Origin: Candidatus Caldilinea saccharophila
GTDB lineage: Bacteria; Chloroflexota; Anaerolineae; Caldilineales; Caldilineaceae
Assembly: GCA_016710365.1 (NCBI GenBank)
Contig: JADJVW010000009.1
Location: forward strand, 62,001-126,000
Length of the DNA: 64,000 nt
Direction of reading: 5' to 3'
The translations under genes were made by a program, and so were the position numbers. The notes beneath the pieces were generated by a model. The model was not told the origin of the DNA, did not search any database, and was given only the letters and a program-made list of their open reading frames with translations. This document shows, piece by piece, positions 30,563 through 40,694 of the stretch. Each line of letters starts with the position of its first letter. The stretch's first letter is position 1.

Positions 30563-33073
30563 TTATTGCCTTCCTTTTTCCACCCGCAACTGCTGCCCAT
30601 CACTCCACAGGTGAATCCGTCCATCAAGGTCGTTGCGCAGGATTGTGCGCCCTGCCAGTTCTGCCAACACCTCGGCGTGCGGATGGCCGTAGTCGTTCTC
30701 TGCGCCAACCTGGATGACGACGATCGGCGGCGCCACCTGTTCGATAAACTCATGGCTGGAACTGTTGCGGCTGCCGTGATGCCCGGCTTTCAGCAGCGTA
30801 GAAGTGAGGGGTGTATTTCCGCTGACCAGCAGATGCTCGCTGGCAACGCCCGCATCGCCGGTTAACAGCGCGCTGAAATCACCGTAAACCAGTTTGGTCA
30901 TCAACGAATTCTCGTTGTCGGCATCCTCGCCAGCAACGCCGTTCGGCGTGGGCCACAGCACCCACAACGCCACGCCGTCGCCGAGGTCGAGCCAGGCGCC
31001 GGCCGCGACCTCCGTCACGCGCACGCCGCCATCCGCCATGCGCTCGCGCCAGATCGCCTCGTCGGGATGCTGCGCGGCGTGCGCGGTGTGCACCGCCGCG
31101 GTCACTTGATAGCGCGCCGGCAGCTCGGCTTGCGCCAGCATGTGATCGCCGTCGGGATGGGTCAGCACGAGCAGGTCGAGCGTGCGATCCCAAAAGGGCA
31201 TGACTGCGCCCAGTTCGCTAAACAGCGCCTCCGGGCTGGCGCCGCCATCGATCAGCACCTGACGCCCCGACGGCGTCTGGATTAAAATGCCGTCGCCCTG
31301 ACCCACGTCGAGAAACCACAGGTGCAACTGGCCATCTGGCAGCGCTGCCACCGCCGTCCATGCCAGCATGGTCGTCATGGCCAGCCCGCTGGCCGCGACG
31401 GGACTTACCAGCCGCCCCCACCAGTCGGGCGCGGCCCAGCAGTGCAGCCGATCCAGCAGGCGTTGCAGGCGCGACCGCTCCTTGACGACGACGATGGCGG
31501 CGTAAGTCGTCCCCATTGCGCCCAAGCCGTAGCCGGCGATCTCCAGGCTCGCGCCGGGCAGCGCCGCGGTCCACTGCACGACGTTGACCGTCCACGCCAG
31601 GCAAAGCCAGGGCAACGCCAAGATCAGCCGCCCGACAAAATCAAGCCCCGCCATGCCGGCGACGACGCCCGCGCTGCCAGCCAGCATAATGGGCGGCTGC
31701 GCGGGCAGGATCAACACGTTGGTCAACAGGCTGACGATACTCAGCCGGCCGAAGTAATAGACTACGAGCGGCAGCGTTGTGATATTGGCAGCCAGTGTGA
31801 CCATCACGCTCTCCTCGAAGAACGAACCGACCGGACCTTGCGCAACCGTTTCCATATTCACGGTCGTCAACAGGCGACGGAAGCCGTCGATCATACCCGG
31901 CGCCACGATCATCAGCCCGGCTGTCGCCGCACTGCTCAGTTGCAGACCGACGTCCCACAATGTCAGTGGGTTGAGCAGCGTCATCAGCGCGCAGGCCGCG
32001 CCCAGGCTGACCAGCCCGGTGCTGCGTCGATTGAGGCCGGTGGCAATCACCGCCAGGCTGCCCATACCTGCTGCACGCATCACCGCCGCGTCGCCACCGA
32101 CCAGCAGCGCATAGCACGCAATCCCGGCCACGGTGAACCAGACAGCGCGTTTGCCGCCCACCAGGCGCACCATCAGCGCCATGATCACGCCTGCGATCAG
32201 CGCCACGTTCGACCCGGAGATGACGATCACATGCGAACTGCCGGTGGCGTTGAACTGATCGTAGAGTTCGTCGGGAATACCCGATTCGATGCCGAGGATC
32301 ATGCCGTTGGCAAGCCCGGCGTAGGGTTCGGGCAGCGCGCGGTTGAGAAAGATTTCGCCGCGCCGGCGGATGGTGTAGAGTGCGGTCAGCAGCGGATTGC
32401 CCTGCAGTTCGCCGTCAAGCACCTCGATGAGCGCGCTGTAAAAGAGGCTGTGAATGCCCTTGCGTGCAAGATATTCTTTATAGGAGAAGTCCTCAAACTC
32501 TGGTGGCGTGACCAGCCGGCCGGTGACGCGCACCGGCTGGCCGTAAGCGTAACGCTGGCGGATGCCGGTGCTCAGCCGCACCTGGCCGCTGACTGGCTGC
32601 ACGTGGCCGTCGATTTCAAGCTGGCCAGCCTTCACCACCAGGTTCTGCTTGACATCCGCCACCAGCGGGTAGCTGTCGATGACGCCGGTGACAGTGACCT
32701 GGGGGGCGCGTCGCTCGAACGCCTGGCTGGCGGGAAGGTTGTAGTAGGCGAGATCGTTTGCTGTCCAACAAGGCATCAAGGGCTGCCCGGCATAGCGCAG
32801 TGCGCCCGCGGCTAGGCATAGCACACACGCCACTGCCAGGGCTGGAGATCGTTGCGCAAGAGGAATTTCAAAACCGGCGCTGGCTGGCCAGCGCATGGGC
32901 GGTGCGAAAGCCAGGTTTGGTTTGCGGGTCAACAAGGGCGTCAACGGCAATAGCGCCAGAGGAAGCAGCCAGAGCCAGCCAGGCAGCGCGCACTCCACCC
33001 CCAGCAGCCCCAACACCAGCCGGCCCAGCAGAATGCCGAGCATGTAAGCCAACGAAAGATAAAGCAGTGCCAT
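30563..33073 (-). CDS. comEC: ComEC/Rec2-family competence DNA channel
   Basis: ComEC forms the inner-membrane channel that takes up single-stranded DNA in natural transformation. This 836-residue protein has all three regions. An N-terminal membrane/OB-like DUF4131 part carries TGVIDSYPLVADVKQNLVV. The central competence domain contains GMILGIESGIPDELYDQFNA and TGSSHVIVISGSNVALIAGV. A C-terminal metallo-beta-lactamase-like domain has WFLDVGQGDGILIQTPSGRQ, LTHPDGDHM and LLKAGHHGSRNSSS. The HxxxDH and HHGS metal-site motifs suggest the nuclease-like domain is active. It is intact and stands alone. Confidence 0.92.
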   Translation of the reverse strand: MALLYLSLAYMLGILLGRLVLGLLGVECALPGWLWLLPLALLPLTPLLTRKPNLAFAPPMRWPASAGFEIPLAQRSPALAVACVLCLAAGALRYAGQPLMPCWTANDLAYYNLPASQAFERRAPQVTVTGVIDSYPLVADVKQNLVVKAGQLEIDGHVQPVSGQVRLSTGIRQRYAYGQPVRVTGRLVTPPEFEDFSYKEYLARKGIHSLFYSALIEVLDGELQGNPLLTALYTIRRRGEIFLNRALPEPYAGLANGMILGIESGIPDELYDQFNATGSSHVIVISGSNVALIAGVIMALMVRLVGGKRAVWFTVAGIACYALLVGGDAAVMRAAGMGSLAVIATGLNRRSTGLVSLGAACALMTLLNPLTLWDVGLQLSSAATAGLMIVAPGMIDGFRRLLTTVNMETVAQGPVGSFFEESVMVTLAANITTLPLVVYYFGRLSIVSLLTNVLILPAQPPIMLAGSAGVVAGMAGLDFVGRLILALPWLCLAWTVNVVQWTAALPGASLEIAGYGLGAMGTTYAAIVVVKERSRLQRLLDRLHCWAAPDWWGRLVSPVAASGLAMTTMLAWTAVAALPDGQLHLWFLDVGQGDGILIQTPSGRQVLIDGGASPEALFSELGAVMPFWDRTLDLLVLTHPDGDHMLAQAELPARYQVTAAVHTAHAAQHPDEAIWRERMADGGVRVTEVAAGAWLDLGDGVALWVLWPTPNGVAGEDADNENSLMTKLVYGDFSALLTGDAGVASEHLLVSGNTPLTSTLLKAGHHGSRNSSSHEFIEQVAPPIVVIQVGAENDYGHPHAEVLAELAGRTILRNDLDGRIHLWSDGQQLRVEKGRQ

Positions 33074-33171
33074 GCGACCTCCGCAGAAAAACGATTTCTC
33101 TGCGGATCATGATACTCGCCGCCCAAACTCATTCAAGCGACATTTTCTGGATTTTCAGGCGCACATTCGCT

Positions 33172-34278
33172 TCACCAGCGCGCCACCCGCTCCAGAATCG
33201 CCAGCTCCTCTTCCTCGCTCTCCGAAGGCAGGCAGAGCAGGATGCCTGCCGGCTCGACCGCATCGATAAACGGCTCCAACTCCGCCACCGTCATGTCCAC
33301 CACGACCGACTTGCCCGCGGCCTGGATCTTGCGGATCAGCGGAATCCACTGCAGGATGGGTTGGTCAAGCCCGACGCCCTGCACCCACTGGATCGCATTG
33401 ACATTGGGTAGTTCCAGGATAGCGGCGAGGTGACGCGCAACACCCTTCCCGTCCAGGTGGAAGATATTGTGCGTCATGGCGACGACTTCATCATGAAGCG
33501 CAGGCCAGGCAAATTCCTGAAAAATGGCAGGCGAGATCAGCGTGGCAAAGTCACAGCTTGGAATGTGCATACGGCCAACGAAGGGGATGCCCATCCAACT
33601 GACCGAGGGCTGGTGGCTGCGCTTAAGCAACGCGTCAAAACGGGCGAAGACGGATAAGAAATCGGCCGTGACCTGCTGCTGGAGCGCCTTGATCTCGTCA
33701 GGATAATCGTAGAAATCCATGCAGAGTTGCTCCGATCCGCGCAATGCCGCCAGCCAATCCATGCCCGGATGCAGGTCGGTGTAGCCGACAATGAACTGGC
33801 CGTCACAGATTTGCAACGCCTTGCGCGTCAGGCTCTCCAGCTTAGCCAGGTGCTCGCTTTGCCAGTCGATGGCGACCGGCTGGTCATAGCTGCCGAGGAT
33901 CGGCTCCGCCCATGAGGTGACTTCGCCAAACTCCAGAGGGGCGCCGTAACAGGCGGCGAAGATGTTGGGGCCGAGGTTGGGCCAGAAAATGGGGAAAGTC
34001 TCACCCAGATAGCGCTGGCGGTGCAGTTGACGCAGGAAGCGCTCGATCTGATACTCCTCATCGAACCAGCGCGCTTTAAGATTGGCCCAGCGGCTCGGAT
34101 CGGCGTCGTCGATGACCTCATACTCGGCGTTGTGGCGGGTAAAGCGCACCGGCGGCCGGTCGATGATCGCCTGGTGATACCAAGCCTCGACGCGCTGCAA
34201 AGCCTCGGCGCAATCGGGCTTGGTCTCCAGCTCGAAAGTTGTAGCCGTCAGGCTGCCTGCTGCACTGCTCATCTGCAC
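33172..34278 (-). CDS. Uroporphyrinogen decarboxylase-family protein (methyltransferase-like)
   Basis: This 368-residue TIM-barrel protein is of the UroD superfamily. Recognisable parts are FPIFWPNLGPNIFAACYGAP, VGYTDLHPGMDWLAALRGSE, IPSCDFATLISPAIFQEFAW and HLDGKGVARHLAAILELPNV. In this superfamily true heme enzymes coexist with corrinoid-dependent methyltransferases (MtaA/CmuA type). The divergent N-terminus and lack of the usual UroD start motif favour the methyltransferase-like side, but the substrate is unknown. It is intact and is followed on its 5' side by repeat copy A at the island edge. Confidence 0.75.
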   Translation of the reverse strand: MQMSSAAGSLTATTFELETKPDCAEALQRVEAWYHQAIIDRPPVRFTRHNAEYEVIDDADPSRWANLKARWFDEEYQIERFLRQLHRQRYLGETFPIFWPNLGPNIFAACYGAPLEFGEVTSWAEPILGSYDQPVAIDWQSEHLAKLESLTRKALQICDGQFIVGYTDLHPGMDWLAALRGSEQLCMDFYDYPDEIKALQQQVTADFLSVFARFDALLKRSHQPSVSWMGIPFVGRMHIPSCDFATLISPAIFQEFAWPALHDEVVAMTHNIFHLDGKGVARHLAAILELPNVNAIQWVQGVGLDQPILQWIPLIRKIQAAGKSVVVDMTVAELEPFIDAVEPAGILLCLPSESEEEELAILERVARW

Positions 34279-34319
34279 CTTCCTACCTTTCGCCTATTCG
34301 GTTAATTCTGGAATCCATT

Positions 34320-34514
34320 GAGCCGGACAAAAATAGAACGCGAATAACGCGGATCAGGCAGATAGCTGCGGATCAGATCAGCTAAAATCCGCTTCATCTG
34401 TGTGCCATTGATGGCCGATTCTGTTCCGCCCCTCGCCCCTCGCAACTCCTCTATCTTACAACATCCAGCATTACCTTTGCCACTGTCGGCGGGTGGAGCA
34501 GCATGTTGGCGTAG
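34320..34514. repeat. Island-boundary direct repeat, copy A
   Basis: This ~195-nt sequence matches 50431-50634 in the same orientation at about nine positions in ten, with one 9-nt gap. It contains a reiterated GCGGATCA-type repeat and then, on the minus strand, a copy of the last ~19 codons of the radical SAM gene at 50571 ([17 protein letters not shown]). Here that gene end is cut off at 34514, directly beside the stop of the res gene (34520). Confidence 0.8.
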
Positions 34515-34519
34515 ATAGA

Positions 34520-37227
34520 TCATGATGACGCGTCAGGGCTTTTCAAAAGTCCCTCGTATCGTCCCGCCAACCCTTCCAATGTCATGTTCTCAGCAATTAC
34601 ATCGTGGGGAATCAATACATATCGCCACGGCTTTCCATCATAACTTGCTGCGTGGGTGGAGGCATGTTGGCACCATGTTACTGCTGCCGCTTGCTTGGCC
34701 AGCACATCTTGGCTATCGAGCTCATTGCGTGCCTTCGGTTCCAACATATAGATAGTGTCATCCGTCTCGGCAACAAAGTCGGGTTGATACTCCAGATGGT
34801 CAGCGCCCGACTTATAGAAAATCTGGAATTGGCCCTTAGCTGGCTTGAACCACTTCAGCGTCTCGCGTTCCAGGATGACAGCCAGTCGTCGTTCGGCGTC
34901 CGATTGAAACTTCTGCACGGTGTAGAGGCAGCGCTGAAAGCCGCCAAAAAGATACCGCGCCATATTGCTCTTGTCTGCCGGTGACTTGCGAAAATCAAGC
35001 GGTGTTTCATCCCTGGCCGCTGTAAAGGCACTGGGTCTAAGTTCGGTGAAACCTCTGCTGATTCTCACATCGTAGCCCGCCGCATCTTCCCAAAAGTGTC
35101 TCTGCATCTGCACATGAATCAAGTTCGCAATCGGTTTCTGATAAACGCGCAGTACCTTGCCGATCTCTTCTTCTGGTAGATAGCTGCGGAAGTGTGCCAC
35201 GGTTTGTTGGGCGAGCTCGTACAGCAGATCGGCGTGCTGGTCATACGCAACGTCATCGAAATCTACCAACCCACTTACGACAGTGTCTTCCAGGCGCGCC
35301 TCCTGCCCGCCACTTTGACCCAATGACAGCACATCGCGTTGCCCAGTGCGCAGATGCTGGATCCACAAGTCTTCATCAACTGACGGATAGCGCAAAGCGC
35401 TCAGGTCAAGCACAAAAAGATGATAGCCGGAACGCACTTCACCTTGCGGTACGACCAGAACGCGGGGAATATCAATCGTTTGCTGGATAACAAGTGCCGT
35501 CGTTTGGGCAACCACAGCGGCAACATCCACCGGGGCCTCGATGCCCTCCAGCGCAAGTTGGCCAGCCGTGTATTGGCTGGTAACCTCTTTCACAATTTCA
35601 GCCTGGATGTCTGGCGTTTGCAAATAGCTGACGCCAGGCGCCCTCCGCGGCTGGTTCTCCAAGGCGCGGATCGCAGCATAGGCCATCTGGGCCACTCGCT
35701 GCTCCTCTGGCTTCTGAAACACCGGCGACGGCGTTGATGCCGGAATCTGAGTATTGGCGCTCACCTGTTGCGGCGGCAAGCCGAGGCTGGCTGTCAACTG
35801 TGACTGCGAAACGACCGTGACCGTGCGCGACTGGAGTTGGTCAGGGTCGAGCACAACCTGCTGCAACCGGATCGGCGAGTCGGAACGGTTCGCCTCGTCG
35901 ATGATCTCCTGAAACTTGTCATGGGCGACGATGTTCAGGCGATCCACCGCGGTGACACCGGTGCGCCGGCCATAGGGCAGACGCAGCCCGCGCCCGATCG
36001 ATTGCTCGATAAGGATGCGTGCATTGGCAGCGCGCAAGGGCACGATCGTATACAGGTTAGTGACGTCCCACCCCTCCTTGAGCATATTGACATGAATGAC
36101 AATCTCTGTCGGTTCATTGCTGTGCTCCACCTTGAGCAGACGCGCCACCATTTCGTCTTCCTCCGCGCCGGTGCGGCTGGAGTCGACCTGGATCACCCGA
36201 CCCGCGTAGCGCCCCTCAAAGAAATCGCTCGACTGAATCAGCTTGACCAATTGACCGGCGTGCGTCGTGTCGCGTGCGATGACCAGCAGGAATGGTTTGA
36301 CGATAGGGTTGCCAGTTTCACGTGCATAGGTTTCCAATTCAACCTTGACGCTCTCATGCAGGCGGATGCCATCTTCCAGCTTGAGCAACTCGATCTGTTC
36401 GGGCGACATATTGGCCGGGCTGAAATTCTTGCGTGACCACCGCCGGCTCTTTGACAAAACCATCGGCCATGGCGCGTCCTAGCGGGTAGTCGTAGATGAC
36501 ATTCTTAAACGGGATCGCACCACGACTGGTCTCGACAAAGGGCGTGGCAGTCAGTTCCAGCCCCAGTACAGGCTTCAAGTCGTTGATGGCGCGCGCCGGC
36601 TGAGGCGCGGTAGCGGTGCGATTCATCCATGATCAGCGTCAGGTCGTCCAGTCCAGCCAGGTAGTCGAAGTAGCTCTGGCCGATATACTCAGAGAGCCGC
36701 TTGATGCGCGGGGATTTGCCGCCGCGCACCTCAGAATTGATCTTGGATATGTTAAAGATATTGATCTTGCAGCGCAGCGTCACGTCAAAAAGCGTGCCCG
36801 CCGATCCCTCGTAGTTATCGCCGGTGATGATGTACGGCGGGTTGACGGCGAACTCGGCGATGCCTTTGAAGACATACTTGGGCGTATTTGGCGTGAAGTC
36901 GGCGATCAACTTGTTGTAGATCGTCAGATTGGGTGCCAGCACAAAGAAGTTATTGAGGCCGTGCGCCAGGTGCAGATAGCTGATGAACGCGCCCATCAGC
37001 CGCGTCTTGCCGACGCCGGTGGCAAGGGCGAAGCAAAGGGATGGGAAATCACGCTCAAAGTCCGCAACCGACGGGAACTCGCTGCGGATCACCGCCAGTG
37101 CGGCTTCAACGCCATTGCCCTTGTGTGGCGGTATGATCTCGGTGATGCGATCCAGAATCTCAAGCGAGCGCCGTTGCGGCGGACGCAGACTCAGACGGCC
37201 GGCAATGGCGTTGACGTGGCGGTTCAT
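34520..37227 (-). pseudogene. res: Type III restriction endonuclease subunit (Res), two frameshifts
   Basis: Res is the ATP-dependent translocase/nuclease of type III R-M systems. ATG 37227 follows AAGGA and reads MNRHVNAIAGRLSLRPPQRR. Motifs across three frames are FALATGVGKTRLMGAF (Walker A), LTLIMDESHRYRA (DESH box), LGLELTATPFVETSRGAIPF, NMLKEGWDVTNLYTIVPLR, ARILIEQSIGRGLRLPYGR (motif VI), and a C-terminal PD-(D/E)XK nuclease, EYQPDFVAETDDTIYMLEPK. The frame changes at about 36612 and again at about 36435, each equivalent to one inserted base. Restored length is about 900 residues, normal for Res. Either the enzyme is dead or the shifts are errors. Confidence 0.88.
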
Positions 37228-37238
37228 TGATGATTCCT

Positions 37239-38047
37239 TTCACAGACAACAACGGATGCGTCGCCTCTATCCGCTGTTGTCCAGACTTCTTCACAGACAA
37301 CAACGGCTGCGTCGCCTCTATCCGCTGTTGTCCAGACTTTTTCACCGACAACAACGGCTGCGTCGCCTCTATCCGCTGTTGTCCAGACTTTTTCACCGAC
37401 AACAACGGCTGCGTCGCCTCTATCCGCTGTTGTCCAGACTTTTTCACCAACAACAACGGATGCGTCGCCTTTATCCGCTGTTGTCGAGACTTTTTCACGG
37501 ACAACAACGGATGCGTCGCCTTTATCCGCTGTTGTCGAGACTTCTTCACGGACAACAACGGATGCGTCGCCTTTATCCGCTGTTGTCGAGACTTCTTCAC
37601 AGACAACAACGGATGGGTTGCCTCTATCCGCTGTTGTCCAGACTTTTTCACCGACAAAAACAGATGCGTCGCCTCTATCCGCTGTTGTCCAGACTTTTTC
37701 ACCGACAAAAACAGATGCGTCGCCTCTATCCGCTGTTGTCCAGACTTTTTCACAGACAACAACGAATGCGTTGCCTCTATCCGCTGTTGTCGAGACTTCT
37801 TCACCGACAACAACGGATGCGTCGCCTCTATCCGCTGTTGTCCAGACTTTTTCACAGACAACAACGGATGGGTTGCCTCTATCCGCTGTTGTCCAGACTT
37901 TTTCACCGACAAAAACAGATGCGTCGCCTCTATCCGCTGTTGTCCAGACTTTTTCACCGACAACAACGGATGCGTCGCCTCTATCCGCTGTTGTCCAGAC
38001 TTCTTCACCAACAACAACGGATGCGTCGCCTCTATCCGCTATTGTCA
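37239..38047. repeat. Array of 16 tandem 51-bp hairpin units
   Basis: Sixteen head-to-tail copies of a 51-bp unit fill the space between a GxxExxY gene and res. Each unit carries a dyad: GACAACAACGGAT, an ~11-nt loop (GCGTCGCCTCT) and ATCCGCTGTTGTC, then a CCAGACTTTTTCACC linker. Variants (GGCTGC, AAAAACAGATG, CGAGACTTC, CTTTATCC) recur in blocks, e.g. units 8-10 and 13-14, indicating past unit duplications. Since 51 is a multiple of 3, long open frames run through it in at least five of six frames. None has gene-like features, so I treat it as non-coding. The stop codon of the GxxExxY gene lies in the last unit. Confidence 0.92.
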
Positions 38048-38839
38048 AACCTGCACATACTGCATTTCCAACTGCGTCGGATAGAAGTTGGCAATCAAAC
38101 CCTGTTGACAACCAGTTTCACGCAGCGCCCAGCGTAGTTTCTCAGTATGCTCTGTTGTTATCTGATGCAGTGCAACAGTTGCCAGCAAGATACGCTGTTC
38201 AACCATGAAGAGCCGCACCGGTTTCATAGCAATAATAATGTCACGATAGCGGAGCGGCAGTTCCTTGAGATAATCACTGTTCAATCGAAGCTCAGATAGT
38301 TCAATGCGCATCGCGCGCCGGTAAACCTGATGGAGAAACCCGGGGCCAAGCCCCCGATAGACCGTTGCCAGTCCGCTGAGAATGCGCTGCACCAGTTCTG
38401 GGTGAAGAATATCCTTCGGCATCTCGACCTCGGCAGACAAGCGCGGTCGACCCGCAAGGAAGTTGGGCAGTCGCTCCACCTCCAGCAGCGAGGCGCCAAA
38501 ATTCATGACCAGTCCGAGTTCTGCATTGGTCACGGCAAGATAGGAAATCACCTGCGCCTGATGCACTGGTTCAATCGCGGGTCGCGCTTTGAGATCAAGC
38601 AGCACGGCGCCATTGGCAAATGTCAGATCAGGGCGGTACTCACCAACCTGTTGGCCGCGGTATTCCACCCGATAGGTTGGCTGTGGCTGAAAGGGAATCC
38701 GCTCGCACTCCAGTGCGTAGGCCAGCGCTTTCTCGTAATCAGCTTCATCGTGACCACCGCCCAGCGCATTATGTACATGAAACCCAGCACCGCGCAGTCG
38801 ATACGTGAGATCGGCATGTAGTAGTTTTGTCATCGTCAT
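38045..38839 (-). CDS. Two-domain GxxExxY-family protein (PD-(D/E)XK nuclease-like)
   Basis: This protein of about 264 residues has two tandem GxxExxY-type domains. Domain 1 (residues ~5-110) has the diagnostic GGGHDEADYEKAL (G-x-x-E-x-x-Y) followed by RVEYRGQQVGEYRPDLTFAN, VLLDLKARPAIEPVHQAQVI and LGLVMNFG, the nuclease-like D...D-x-K core. Domain 2 starts ELVQRILSGLATVYRGLGPG and keeps FLHQVYRRA, where the motif Glu is replaced; it ends in MVEQRILLATVALHQ and GLIANFYP. Families of this kind are usually single-domain, ~125 residues. The start is uncertain (ATG 38839 or 38833). The gene sits between mod and res with hairpin repeats on both sides, so it is probably an insertion into the R-M operon. 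Function is unknown. Confidence 0.75.
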   Translation of the reverse strand: MTMTKLLHADLTYRLRGAGFHVHNALGGGHDEADYEKALAYALECERIPFQPQPTYRVEYRGQQVGEYRPDLTFANGAVLLDLKARPAIEPVHQAQVISYLAVTNAELGLVMNFGASLLEVERLPNFLAGRPRLSAEVEMPKDILHPELVQRILSGLATVYRGLGPGFLHQVYRRAMRIELSELRLNSDYLKELPLRYRDIIIAMKPVRLFMVEQRILLATVALHQITTEHTEKLRWALRETGCQQGLIANFYPTQLEMQYVQV

Positions 38840-38851
38840 GTTTTTAAGCGA

Positions 38852-38975
38852 GACAACAGCGGATGCTCTTGGCTCTTCATCCGTTGTTGTCGTTGTCAAA
38901 CCCTCCAAGACAACAACGAATAATCCCAGCAGTTCATCCGTTGTTGTCTTCACCCTCCTCATCCGTTGTTGTCTC
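38852..38975. repeat. Hairpin repeats upstream of the GxxExxY gene, overlapping the 3' end of mod
   Basis: Two dyads with the same arms as the 51-bp array occur here: GACAACAGCGGAT...ATCCGTTGTTGTC (38856-38898) and GACAACAACGAAT...ATCCGTTGTTGTC (38911-38949). A third right arm lies at 38961-38973. The loops differ from the array. The last codons of mod (LETTTDEEGEDNNG) are encoded by this repeat, which suggests the repeat replaced the original mod 3' end. Confidence 0.8.
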
Positions 38976-40676
38976 CAGCACCAACGCCATCTGCTGCGCC
39001 TGACCAGCCGTCCCCCTGCGTTGAGGCCCGCGCCCCTCGACCACCGGCTCTGCGACCGGCGCCGCCTGCTGCGGCAGATTCTCCACCTTCAGGCTGTAGT
39101 CGTCGTGCCCCCATTCACAGCGCTCCAACACTTGTTTGGGAATCTTTTTCACGGTGAGATTGGGATGTTCGTCCATTGAGCCACGGAAAGCCATGCAAAG
39201 CACGAGCAGGCTGCGCTCCGCCCCCACCTCGTCGCTCAGCGCCTGCAACTGTTCTGGGCTGAGCGTCTGCGTGGTGACATAGATGAAATCGCGTTCGGTG
39301 GAGCGGCCGTGCTGCCAGTAGAGCGCGTCGCTGGGCGCGTAGCTGAAGCCTTCCAGCTTACAGAGCGCCTCCGCCAGCATCGCAGCGTTGTAGTGCTGGT
39401 TGATCACCCAGTTGCCCCACTTGTCCTTCGCCAGCAGCGACGGCGCCAGCCGAAAGTAGCGAAAGCCGCCGCCGCCCTGCCAATCCACAGCCTTGGTGAC
39501 GCCGCCCGGATCGGCGCCGTCGATCACCTTGTGCAGGCGCGGGATGATATGGGTGTGGCAGTGTTCGCCCAGTTCGACCATGATCCAGCGGCGACCCATC
39601 TTGTGGGCGACCGCGCCAGTGGTGCCGGAGCCGGCGAAGGAGTCGAGAACCCAATCGCCTGGGTCGGTCGCCATTTCAAGAATGCGCGCTAGTAACGGTT
39701 CAGGTTTTGGGGTAGAAAAGGGTTCTGTGCCGTCTTGCAGGAAGGTTTTCTGATGCGCCTTTGCCTGTCTTGTGGTATCAACGTCCGACCAAATCGTGGA
39801 ATAAGGCCGCACGGGAAGGTCAGGTGCATACTCACGGGTGTATGGAATCCATCTCGGATTGTCGTCCGTACCCCGGTTCTTCCACACGAGCTCACCGTTG
39901 GCTATCAACTTGTCAACACTGCCGCGTCCCATCGCCCAACAGGCGTCTCGCCCATCGTCATGTACTGGATACACATCGTTGCCATCGGGGGCACGGATTG
40001 GGAAGTACATGGAGGGGCGGTCCTCACGCAGACTGCTTTTGCCGTTTTTCTTGAGCAATCGATCTCGGTATAGCCGTCCATTGTCATCTCTATTGCTGTA
40101 TGCGTTGAGCACCGACGAATCGTACTTCCGTTTGAACCGTGTTACAGAGGCATCCTTGGCAAAGCAAAAAATGAATTCGTGATCCGGCGTGATTGCTACC
40201 TTGTTGTCATTTGGGCTATCAACTTTGCGCCAGACAAATGCCGTTATGAAGTTGGAACGGCCAAACACTTCATCCATCATCACTTTGAGATAGTAGCCTT
40301 CCGTGTCGTCGATCTGAACAAATAACGCGCCATCAGGCCGCAGCAAGGACCAGATGGCTTGAATTCGATCCCGCATCATCGACAGCCAGAGTGAATGCTC
40401 AATCCCATCATCGTAGTGTTCAAACGCACTGCCAGTATTGTACGGCGGATCGATATACACGCACTTGATTTTCCCTGCGAACTCCTGCTCCAACGCCTTC
40501 AACGCCAGCAGGTTGTCGCCAAAGATCAGCCGGTTGTCGAACATATCCTGGTCAGTGACGCGGTGGGCGGCGTGGTAGGATTTCTCCGGATCTTCCAGCA
40601 AGATGCGCGGCTCCAGCTTGGGCCGGTGCTCCTTACCGATCCAGGTGAGTTCAAGTTTTTGGTTGCTGGGTCTCAT
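38934..40676 (-). CDS. mod: Type III R-M site-specific adenine DNA methyltransferase (Mod)
   Basis: Mod recognises the target site and methylates adenine N6. It is needed both for modification and for restriction with Res. From ATG 40676 (MRPSNQKLELTWIGKEHRPK) it has 580 residues. Beta-class order is visible: motif IV KCVYIDPPYNTGSAFEHYDD, then a target-recognition region, then the AdoMet motif I WVLDSFAGSGTTGAVAHKMG. The C-terminus (residues ~480-560) is hydrophilic and the final ~14 residues come from hairpin-repeat DNA. It is intact. It is downstream of the ImmA/HigA gene (18-nt gap) and upstream of GxxExxY and res, all on the minus strand. Confidence 0.92.
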   Translation of the reverse strand: MRPSNQKLELTWIGKEHRPKLEPRILLEDPEKSYHAAHRVTDQDMFDNRLIFGDNLLALKALEQEFAGKIKCVYIDPPYNTGSAFEHYDDGIEHSLWLSMMRDRIQAIWSLLRPDGALFVQIDDTEGYYLKVMMDEVFGRSNFITAFVWRKVDSPNDNKVAITPDHEFIFCFAKDASVTRFKRKYDSSVLNAYSNRDDNGRLYRDRLLKKNGKSSLREDRPSMYFPIRAPDGNDVYPVHDDGRDACWAMGRGSVDKLIANGELVWKNRGTDDNPRWIPYTREYAPDLPVRPYSTIWSDVDTTRQAKAHQKTFLQDGTEPFSTPKPEPLLARILEMATDPGDWVLDSFAGSGTTGAVAHKMGRRWIMVELGEHCHTHIIPRLHKVIDGADPGGVTKAVDWQGGGGFRYFRLAPSLLAKDKWGNWVINQHYNAAMLAEALCKLEGFSYAPSDALYWQHGRSTERDFIYVTTQTLSPEQLQALSDEVGAERSLLVLCMAFRGSMDEHPNLTVKKIPKQVLERCEWGHDDYSLKVENLPQQAAPVAEPVVEGRGPQRRGTAGQAQQMALVLETTTDEEGEDNNG

Positions 40677-40694
40677 TGGGTCGAGCACCGTCCT

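Noticed and set aside
34320..34514. Independent small protein on the minus strand (start near 34523)
   Set aside because: The frame is out of register with the true radical SAM 3' end it copies and is shared with a non-coding part of copy B, so it is not a gene.
37239..38047. CRISPR array
   Set aside because: The whole 51-bp unit repeats, including the 'spacer' part; there are no unique spacers, no leader and no cas genes.
37224..38111. Long open frames of 280-380 codons through the 51-bp array, on both strands
   Set aside because: They result from a 51-bp period with no stop in most frames. None has a ribosome-binding site, recognisable domain or compositional sign of coding, and the two strands cannot all be real.
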